41,917 bases of DNA from Flavobacteriales bacterium (GTDB lineage: Bacteria; Bacteroidota; Bacteroidia; Flavobacteriales_F; PHOS-HE28): the NCBI GenBank assembly GCA_016787985.1, contig JAEUTC010000199.1, positions 1 to 41,917 on the forward strand, given 5' to 3'. The translations under genes and the position numbers were made by a program. This document shows positions 25,706-30,406 of the stretch, in pieces. The notes under the pieces are model-generated. The model was not told where the DNA came from, made no database searches, and saw nothing but the letters and a program-made list of their open reading frames with translations. Numbering within the stretch: the stretch's first letter is position 1; each line of letters starts with the position of its first letter.

Positions 25706-25774
25706 GAAGGAGGCCGAACCTGCCCGTTCTGGCAGCGAACTGAATGCCATTACCATTCGGAAGCTCACTCCTTC
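25706..25774 (-). ncRNA. tRNA-like element without a D arm
   Basis: This 69-nt stretch sits in the tRNA row where a tRNA would be expected. A perfect 7-bp acceptor-like stem (GAAGGAG/CTCCTTC) encloses CCGAA/TTCGG pairing and two hairpins: GAATG/CATTC with a 7-nt loop GTAATGG (25742-25758), sized like an anticodon arm, and CTGCC/GGCAG with a 6-nt loop (25720-25735). There is no D arm and no TTCRA T-loop in a proper stem. It may be a decayed tRNA carrying a palindrome, or a dedicated tRNA-like RNA. Confidence 0.5.
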
Positions 25775-25780
25775 TGTTTG

Positions 25781-25869
25781 TTGGCCCGGCGGGACTCGCC
25801 CCGGATGAAACTCCGGGGCCGCACCCCTCGGTTAAAAGCCGAGTAGTCTTCCATACGACCTCCAAGCCA
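25781..25869 (-). tRNA. tRNA-Lys(TTT) interrupted by a 20-nt palindrome in the T arm
   Basis: Acceptor TGGCTTG/CGGGCCA, D arm GGTC/GACT and anticodon arm CTCGG/CCGAG with loop CTTTTAA are good. The expected T arm GCGGGTTCGAGTCCCGC is broken after GCGG: the bases GTT are replaced by CCCCGGAGTTTCATCCGGGG (25799-25818), a perfect 7-bp hairpin, before CGAGTCCCGC resumes. Position 8 is G rather than the usual T. It could be a pseudogene or a tRNA with an extra hairpin in the T loop. Confidence 0.7.
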
Positions 25870-25874
25870 AATTG

Positions 25875-25946
25875 CGGTGCTGGCGAGGATCGAACTCGCG
25901 ACATCCCGATGGACAGTCGGGCATTCTTCCACTGAACTACAACACC
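25875..25946 (-). tRNA. tRNA-Asp(GTC)
   Basis: Acceptor GGTGTTG/CAGCACC, D arm GTTC/GAAT, anticodon arm CCCGA/TCGGG with loop CTGTCCA, T arm GCGAG/CTCGC with loop TTCGATC, discriminator G. No encoded CCA. Confidence 0.92.
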
Positions 25947-25950
25947 GTTG

Positions 25951-26024
25951 TGACGGGTATGGGATCCGAACCCATGTGAACGCCTTGAAAGGGCGCTATC
26001 CTGGTCCATCTAGATGAACCCGCC
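25951..26024 (-). tRNA. tRNA-Glu(TTC)
   Basis: Acceptor GGCGGGT/ACCCGTC, D arm ATCT/GGAT, anticodon arm GCGCC/GGCGT with loop CTTTCAA, T arm ATGGG/CCCAT with loop TTCGGAT (G in place of the usual A58), discriminator A. No encoded CCA. Confidence 0.9.
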
Positions 26025-26028
26025 ATTG

Positions 26029-26099
26029 TTGCCAGGGCTGGACTCGAACCAGCATATGCAGCTCCAAAAACTGCTGTCCTGCCGTTAGACGACCTGGCA
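26029..26099 (-). tRNA. tRNA-Gln(TTG)
   Basis: Acceptor TGCCAGG/CCTGGCA with the U1-A72 pair usual for Gln, D arm GTCT/GGAC, anticodon arm GCAGT/GCTGC with loop TTTTGGA, T arm GCTGG/CCAGC with loop TTCGAGT. The 37-nt spacer to tRNA-Arg holds a CTGATC/GATCAG hairpin. Confidence 0.92.
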
Positions 26100-26136
26100 T
26101 TCCATTTTCTGATCATCAGATCAGCTCATCATCATG

Positions 26137-26210
26137 TCCACCTGGAGAGACTCGAACTCCCAACCGTCCGGGTCGAAACCGGGCGCTCTGATCCATTGAG
26201 CTACAGGTGG
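26137..26210 (-). tRNA. tRNA-Arg(TCG)
   Basis: Acceptor CCACCTG/CAGGTGG, D arm GCTC/GAGC with loop AATGGATCA, anticodon loop TTTCGAC on a CCCGG/CCGGA stem with a C-A mismatch at its base, T arm GGGAG/CTCTC with loop TTCGAGT, discriminator A. First tRNA of the cluster. Confidence 0.88.
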
Positions 26211-26212
26211 AG

Positions 26213-26293
26213 GTGCGAGGTGTGAAGTGTTAGCTGTTAGGTGTGAGGTAGCGACCCTTCACACTTCACCTCTCACACCCCACACCTCACCTT
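26213..26293. repeat. GTGAAGTGT-type imperfect inverted repeat, copy 2
   Basis: GTGCGAGGTGTGAAGTGTTA and AGCTGTTAGGTGTGAGGT face CCCTTCACACTTCACCTCTC and ACACCCCACACCTCACC across TAGCGA. It fills the gap between the slipin stop and tRNA-Arg and is related to 21197-21279. It may act as an attenuator or processing hairpin. Confidence 0.6.
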
Positions 26294-26297
26294 TCAT

Positions 26298-27404
26298 TCA
26301 AGGGCCTTTACCCGGAGAGAAGATCTCCTTCAATTGGTCCAGGACCTTGGCGTTACCACTGATGGAGAGCGTGTTCACCTTCTCGGCGATCTTCTCCACG
26401 TACTCCATCTCCTTCAGCTTGAAGAGCATGGCGTTCTCCTCCATGAGCTTCGCGGTGTTCAGCAGGCTGCGCGTGCTTGCCGTTTCCTCGCGACGCATGA
26501 TGGTGTTCGCTTCCGCCTTCTTCTGCGCGATCAGCACCTGGTTCATGATCTCCTTCATGTCGCCAGGAAGGATGATGTCCTTGATGCCATTGTACTTGAT
26601 CGCCACACCGATGGCCTCGGCCTTCTCCTTCACGGTGGCGTCCACGTAGGCCGTCACTTCCTCCTTGTTGCCGAGGATCTCGTCCAGCGTCTTCGTACCG
26701 ATGAACTCACGCAGGGCCAGCTGCACGGTCACATACAACTGCTTCTCGAAGTCCTTGGTCTCCAACAGGGCCTTGCGGATGTCGGTTACGCGGTACTGCG
26801 TGTTGAAGTTGATGCGAAGCGCGGCCTTGTCCTTGGTGAGGATGTCCTGACCGTTCACTTCCAGCTGTTGCAGGCGCAGGTCGGCTTTCAGCACGTGGAT
26901 CACGGTGCTGTTCTTCGCGTAGAAGTACACACCGGGCTGCAGCACGGCCTTGGCGTCTCCATCCACCATGAGGATACCCTGCTCGTGCGGTTCCACGCTG
27001 TACACGCGGATGTAGGGGAGCAGCGCAGGCTTCATCAGCAGGTCGCGGTCGATCTCCTTGTTGATCTCGATCTCGCTGAGGTCCATGGTGATGAACTTCA
27101 GGTCGATCAAGCCCTTGAAGAAGGCGTAGCGGCCGGGCTTCAGCACTTCCTGGAAGTTGCCGTTGCGGTACTTCAGCACCAGCTGGTTGTCACCCACCTC
27201 AACAATGGTGAGCAAAGCGGCTAGTTCGGCATCACGCAGGAGCAGTTCCAGCGCGATGGGCGCGTTGAAGGGCAGCGCGGTATCGTAGACCTTCACCTCA
27301 TCGAACAAGCCGATGAAATGGCGGCCTGGTTTCAGGACGCGCTGGTAGTTACCGTTGCGGAAGACGAGCGCGACCTTGCCTTCCTGGATACGTTGGGTCA
27401 TCAT
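26298..27404 (-). CDS. Slipin/stomatin-like SPFH (band-7) domain protein
   Basis: SPFH proteins form ring- or cage-like membrane scaffolds. This 368-residue protein (start 27404 or 27401) begins with three related motifs, FRNGNYQRVLKPGRHF, YRNGNFQEVLKPGRYAFF and VDGDAKAVLQPGVYFY, then the SPFH core (LRLQQLEVNGQDILTKDKAA, INFNTQYRVTDIRKALLETK, VQLALREFIGTKTLDEIL) and a C-terminal coiled coil (KKAEANTIMRREETASTRSL). No N-terminal membrane helix is visible, unlike typical stomatins, so attachment may be peripheral. It lies on the same strand between a structured-RNA region and the tRNA-rtcB cluster. SPFH/band-7 proteins recur in RtcB RNA-repair neighbourhoods as I recall them. Confidence 0.88.
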   Translation of the reverse strand: MMTQRIQEGKVALVFRNGNYQRVLKPGRHFIGLFDEVKVYDTALPFNAPIALELLLRDAELAALLTIVEVGDNQLVLKYRNGNFQEVLKPGRYAFFKGLIDLKFITMDLSEIEINKEIDRDLLMKPALLPYIRVYSVEPHEQGILMVDGDAKAVLQPGVYFYAKNSTVIHVLKADLRLQQLEVNGQDILTKDKAALRINFNTQYRVTDIRKALLETKDFEKQLYVTVQLALREFIGTKTLDEILGNKEEVTAYVDATVKEKAEAIGVAIKYNGIKDIILPGDMKEIMNQVLIAQKKAEANTIMRREETASTRSLLNTAKLMEENAMLFKLKEMEYVEKIAEKVNTLSISGNAKVLDQLKEIFSPGKGP

Positions 27405-27614
27405 GGTACTAGGTGTTGGCCAGCGCATCGCAGTACCGCGCGATGCATTGGTGAGTTGTGGTGCCACTTCCGGTGGGCACCGTTGACCGGGTATGTCATG
27501 CGTGTTAGTTCCACGCGTGTTGCACAAGAGAAAGCGATACAGAGCCACCACCTTCGTCCGGCGGGGAACACGGTGCCGGAGCTTGGTCCTACTTCGACCC
27601 AACGCCGTTATGCA
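27405..27614. other. Leader region upstream of slipin
   Basis: 210 bp without a supported gene. A 7-bp hairpin (GCATCGC/GCGATGC, 27425-27446) sits about 20 bp before the slipin ATG and could affect its translation. No convincing NAnnTTTG box was found here. Confidence 0.35.
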
Positions 27615-27764
27615 TCATCGCCAGAACACGCGTAGTGCAATGGTCCCGATGCGTTCGGGTGAAGGGTGGTCGTAGGCCGCGCCCAGGCAGAGCGTGCTCC
27701 GCAGGACGGACGCCGGTCGTCTTGTGCGCTCAAAGGCAGCGGACAGGACCGGTTGATCCAACAT
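27615..27764 (-). CDS. Possible small or remnant ORF (49 residues)
   Basis: The frame has high G/C at third codon positions like real genes here, and the product ends GTIALRVFWR with AAYDHPSPERIG before it, reminiscent of the last strand of an outer-membrane beta-barrel. It could be a 3' remnant of a decayed gene, since the frame continues upstream through the tRNA-like RNA. Function unknown. Confidence 0.3.
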   Translation of the reverse strand: MLDQPVLSAAFERTRRPASVLRSTLCLGAAYDHPSPERIGTIALRVFWR

Positions 27765-27800
27765 CGCTTTCAGGGATGGGCATTTTTGAGATGGCGCCCG

Positions 27801-27921
27801 ACCATTCCCTCTGGATTTGAAGTCCAGCGAACCGCCTTTCGGCGTTCTTGGCGCTCTAACCAATTGAGCTACCTTGACGTGACAGGTCAAGTGTCGGATT
27901 CGAACCGACTCTTCCAATGGT
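27801..27921 (-). ncRNA. Circularly permuted tRNA-like RNA, anticodon loop CTTCAAA (TCA)
   Basis: Read 5' to 3' on the minus strand: ACCATT, GGAAGA, T arm GTCGG-TTCGAAT-CCGAC (27893-27909), acceptor 3' strand ACTTGAC (27886-27892), a 7-nt loop CTGTCAC, acceptor 5' strand GTCAAGG (27872-27878), TA at positions 8-9, D arm GCTC-AATTGGTTA-GAGC (27853-27869), a 24-nt hairpin insert (27829-27852), G26, anticodon arm CTGGA-CTTCAAA-TCCAG (27811-27827), AGGG, AATGGT. The terminal ACCATT/AATGGT pair would form a long variable arm. All tRNA parts are present once, in permuted order; six of seven acceptor pairs form. No normally ordered partner halves exist nearby. Confidence 0.6.
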
Positions 27922-27947
27922 GACTGAGGCCTTCGTGGCCTTGGCGG

Positions 27948-28075
27948 CATACGCATAGCTATGGCGAGCGCACCTCCTGGCTGAAATACCAGGAACTGGT
28001 CCAGTGCCATGAACCCTCTGTCGTGCTTGTCCAACTTACGGCGGACAAGATGTTTTGTGCTGAAAGCACAGTATG
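27948..28075 (-). ncRNA. Structured RNA, possibly a second permuted tRNA-like unit
   Basis: Minus-strand order: CATAC, hairpin TGTGC/GCACA (28056-28070), closed 7-bp stem CTTGTCC/GGACAAG (28026-28049), ATGGC...GCCAT enclosing CTGG/CCAG and TCCTGG/CCAGGA with loop TATTTCAG (27975-27994), then GTATG. The order of arms mirrors the neighbouring permuted element, but there is no TTCRA T-loop, so the analogy is weak. Confidence 0.35.
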
Positions 28076-28108
28076 TAAAGAACGTCTTCGTACCGGGTGA
28101 AGGATCCG

Positions 28109-28128
28109 CCCCGGAGTTGCATCCGGGG
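28109..28128. repeat. Palindrome CCCCGGAGTTGCATCCGGGG
   Basis: Perfect 7-bp stem. One base different from the reverse-oriented palindrome inserted in tRNA-Lys (25799-25818); flanks GGATC/CTTCC extend the pairing. Confidence 0.75.
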
Positions 28129-28142
28129 CTTCCTACTCCTCG

Positions 28143-28160
28143 TCCCGCAGGACTGCGGGA
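28143..28160. repeat. Palindrome TCCCGCAGGACTGCGGGA
   Basis: Self-complementary hairpin nested in a CCTCG/CGAGG outer stem; close relative of the unit at 28181-28198. Confidence 0.7.
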
Positions 28161-28180
28161 TGGGCGAGGCGCGATCACCA

Positions 28181-28198
28181 TCCCGCAGTATTGCGGGA
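28181..28198. repeat. Palindrome TCCCGCAGTATTGCGGGA
   Basis: 7-bp stem with loop GTAT; second copy of the TCCCGCA family. Confidence 0.7.
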
Positions 28199-28225
28199 CC
28201 GCCAACCCGGTGTAGCCCTCGATCC

Positions 28226-28290
28226 GGGGATCCCTGCGCAACGGTCCGGAGTTGGTCCGGATCGGAGTTCAGCCCTTTGCAGGGATCCCC
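28226..28290. repeat. Long inverted repeat with 12-bp perfect arms
   Basis: GGGGATCCCTGC (28226-28237) and GCAGGGATCCCC (28279-28290). The spacer holds two palindromic TCCGGA boxes (28245-28250, 28256-28261) that can pair with each other, giving a two-stage stem. Confidence 0.75.
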
Positions 28291-28318
28291 TTCGCGTATC
28301 GGGTGCGCTAAAAGCGGC

Positions 28319-28344
28319 GAACCCGGTCGTTTCGGACCGGGTTC
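28319..28344. repeat. Hairpin with 10-bp perfect stem
   Basis: GAACCCGGTC and GACCGGGTTC with loop GTTTCG. Confidence 0.75.
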
Positions 28345-28370
28345 GTGAACGGAGTTGCGTGTGCAGCTCG

Positions 28371-28517
28371 TTATCGTATCCGGTTCCGTATTGGGCAGGG
28401 TTTCACATCGAAACCCTGGAAGCGTTGGTTCATCTGCTCATGCTCGCGCATGAAGGATGTTATCCGTCGCTCGATGTGGTAGGTGCTTCTCATCTTCTTC
28501 TTTTTGGGGTCGATCAT
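28371..28517 (-). CDS. Possible 48-residue basic protein
   Basis: MIDPKKKKMRSTYHIERRIT begins a 48-residue ORF ending CPIRNRIR. It is lysine/arginine-rich, with reasonable third-position G/C and a TAAGGG motif just upstream. The start codon lies in the centre of a 20-bp palindrome, and a 9-bp hairpin (28396-28418) lies within the ORF. The family is not recognised; it may be an RNA- or nucleic-acid-binding peptide or a chance frame in the structured region. Confidence 0.4.
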   Translation of the reverse strand: MIDPKKKKMRSTYHIERRITSFMREHEQMNQRFQGFDVKPCPIRNRIR

Positions 28518-28526
28518 GATCGACCC
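28507..28526. repeat. Perfect 20-bp palindrome GGGTCGATCATGATCGACCC
   Basis: Fully self-complementary and centred on the ATG of the 48-residue ORF; preceded on the minus strand by GTAA and followed by a run of five A. Could be an operator or a start-sequestering hairpin. Confidence 0.7.
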
Positions 28527-28553
28527 TTACTTGTTCCCTTGTTCCTGAAATGC

Positions 28554-28580
28554 GAAGCCCCGGCTTTCGCGCGGGGCTTC
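28554..28580. repeat. Hairpin GAAGCCCCG/CGGGGCTTC
   Basis: 9-bp stem with a 9-nt loop. Shares the GAAGCCCCG core with the flank of the palindrome at 28109-28128. Confidence 0.65.
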
Positions 28581-28813
28581 CATGGTGATCAGTGGTAACG
28601 ATCCATCATGAAAGCCCATGCCTCCGGAAGAGGTCGCGCTGTTCGTTGCTTATGGTGTGCAGCTTCCGCATTTCGAGGGTGAAGACGGCGCGTGCGGTGC
28701 CATGGTTGCTTCTGCCTACGAATTATTTTTCGAGGCCTTGATCGCATGAAGTGAACGTGTGCGCGCCTCCACGCACGCACGCGCATACGCGTACATGCGC
28801 GAGAGCTGCGTTC
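28581..28813. other. Intergenic region between hairpin array and DUF1501 gene
   Basis: 233 bp. The minus-strand frame 28606-28671 (MRKLHTISNEQRDLFRRHGL) has gene-like third positions but only 21 codons after its ATG; it may be a leader or a remnant. The region ends with a strictly alternating pyrimidine-purine tract before the DUF1501 stop. Confidence 0.3.
28770..28801. repeat. 32-bp alternating pyrimidine-purine tract
   Basis: ACGCACGCACGCGCATACGC and the flanking bases alternate without a break, a sequence type prone to left-handed Z-DNA. A shorter 12-bp alternating tract lies at 28755-28766. Confidence 0.7.
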
Positions 28814-30394
28814 TCACCGCATCTTCATGATCGCCTTCACCTGCTGCTGCATGCCGTTCTGCACACGGCAGTAGTAGGCACCCGGCGCCAGGTCGGATAG
28901 GTCCACCTGCATGCGTTGTTCTCCCGGAGCCATTGGCCCGTTGTACACCGTGCGCACAACTTGTCCGCTCTCGCCGAAGACCTGCACCAAGGTGCGATCA
29001 CCGTTCGTGGCGAACACCATGGTCACCATATCGGTGAAGGGGCTGGGGAAGACTTCGAGGAGCGATGTGCCCGCCTGTTGGTTCGCTGCGCGGATGTCCG
29101 TTCCGAGGCAGCCTGCCGGATCGACCAACGCCAAGTTCTGGTACGTGTCCAGCATCACAGCATCCACATCATCCTGTGCCAGGCAGAACCAATCCTTCAA
29201 CACCGACGCATACACACTGCGGAAGTCGTGCTGCATGGGTAGGTTGGTGTCGTAAGTGGTGTTCGCCGGTAGGTCGGGGTTCTCACCAAGCATGCCGGGA
29301 AGTACATGCGTGCCGAAGAGGAACAAGGGCGCCGCCGTACCATGATCGGTGCCGATGGAGGCGTTGCTCTTGATGCGCCGCCCGAACTCCGAGAAGGTCA
29401 TGCCGATCACGCGGTCATCCAAGCCGAGCAGTTCAAGGTCGTCCTGGAAGGCGTGGATGCTGTCGCTCAAGCCGCGCAACAGGTTGGCGTGGTTGCCGGT
29501 GATGGTATTGCCCGCCACCACTTGCTGTGCGTGGGTATCGAACCCATCGATCCCCACCCAGTAGATGCGGGTCTTCAGCCCACCGCAGATCAGTTGGGCC
29601 ACGATCTTCAGCGCATTGGCCAGTTCCGCCCCGGGTTGGTTGCCGGTGGGGTAGAGGGTGCTCAGGTTGCAGCCGGGTTGTGCCGCGGCCTGTATCACAT
29701 CGCCGTAGAGATCGGCCTGGCGCTGCACGGTGCGCACGAAGTCGAGCTTGCCTCCCATGCAGTCCGGTGTCACCGGATCCGTGAAGGGATTGCCGGAGAG
29801 GCTGAGCGAGTCCTCCGTGTCGTAGATGGAAGCGCCCATGGCCACGCCTTGGTGCTGTAGCCCGATGCTGATGGGTGCTCCGATGCGGATCGAGAGCGGG
29901 TCGGGCATGGTGGGGTTCGGGTATCCGTTCGGGAAGTTGGGATACTCCGAATGCAGATAGCGGCCCACCCAACCGCTGGCCAGCAGTTGATCGCTGTTGG
30001 CACCGGTCTCCCAGATGTCCGTGCTGCGGAAGTGCGAGAAGTCGGGGTTCGGGTAACCCACCCCTTGCACGATGTTCAGCTTGCCATCCTCCCAGAGCTC
30101 GCGCATGCCGCCCATGGCCGGATGCAAGCCCGTGGCTGGAAGTCCCGAAAGGCCGAGCACCGCATTTTCCGGGATGAGCACATTGGCACGGACGCTGGAT
30201 AGCACATCGTACTGATCCAGGGGGATCACCGTGTTCAATCCATCGTTGCCGCCATAAAGTTGGATGATGACCAGAACGCGATCCTCAGCGCTGCGATCCA
30301 GCAACGGTTGAAGCACGGGGTTGCCGAAACCGCGGACGGCGAATCCGCCGATGGTGGCGGCCGAGGTGGTGCGAAGGAAGGTGCGACGACGCAT
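28814..30394 (-). CDS. DUF1501 family secreted protein with T9SS tail (copy 1)
   Basis: This 526-residue protein starts with a twin-arginine-like signal (RRRTFLRTTSAATIGGFAVR) and has the DUF1501 (sulfatase-like fold) motifs IIQLYGGNDGLNTVIP, VQGVGYPNPDFSHFRSTDIW, GIDGFDTHAQQV, FSEFGRRIKSNASIGTDHGT and FRSVYASVLKDWF. The C-terminal ~85 residues (SLLEVFPSPFTDMVTMVFAT ... KAIMKMR) form a T9SS sorting domain. DUF1501 proteins are nearly always paired with DUF1800 proteins, as here (12-bp gap); their biochemical role is unproven. It is a close paralogue of the protein at 33106-34686. Confidence 0.9.
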   Translation of the reverse strand: MRRRTFLRTTSAATIGGFAVRGFGNPVLQPLLDRSAEDRVLVIIQLYGGNDGLNTVIPLDQYDVLSSVRANVLIPENAVLGLSGLPATGLHPAMGGMRELWEDGKLNIVQGVGYPNPDFSHFRSTDIWETGANSDQLLASGWVGRYLHSEYPNFPNGYPNPTMPDPLSIRIGAPISIGLQHQGVAMGASIYDTEDSLSLSGNPFTDPVTPDCMGGKLDFVRTVQRQADLYGDVIQAAAQPGCNLSTLYPTGNQPGAELANALKIVAQLICGGLKTRIYWVGIDGFDTHAQQVVAGNTITGNHANLLRGLSDSIHAFQDDLELLGLDDRVIGMTFSEFGRRIKSNASIGTDHGTAAPLFLFGTHVLPGMLGENPDLPANTTYDTNLPMQHDFRSVYASVLKDWFCLAQDDVDAVMLDTYQNLALVDPAGCLGTDIRAANQQAGTSLLEVFPSPFTDMVTMVFATNGDRTLVQVFGESGQVVRTVYNGPMAPGEQRMQVDLSDLAPGAYYCRVQNGMQQQVKAIMKMR

Positions 30395-30406
30395 GGTGGT
30401 GGTGGA

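Noticed and set aside
27811..27879. An ordinary tRNA-Sec gene
   Set aside because: The TCA anticodon loop fits, but the D arm is of the canonical T8-A9 4-bp type and no 3' acceptor strand or T arm follows downstream; the matching parts lie upstream in permuted order.
27615..28241. A 208-residue minus-strand protein
   Set aside because: The frame runs through the tRNA-like RNA and several palindromes and has no family signature; only the last 49 codons have gene-like composition.
28109..28580. Integron attC array
   Set aside because: No integrase gene, no cassette ORFs and no attC core site pattern; the palindromes are too short and too close.
27616..28600. tmRNA, RNase P RNA or SRP RNA
   Set aside because: I looked for their conserved cores (tag ORF with tRNA-like ends, GAGGAAAGTCC, GGTCAGGTCCGGAAGG) and found none on either strand.
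28589..28786. A 65-residue arginine-rich minus-strand ORF
   Set aside because: Third codon positions are A/T-rich, unlike the genes here; a different frame (28606-28671) looks more coding.
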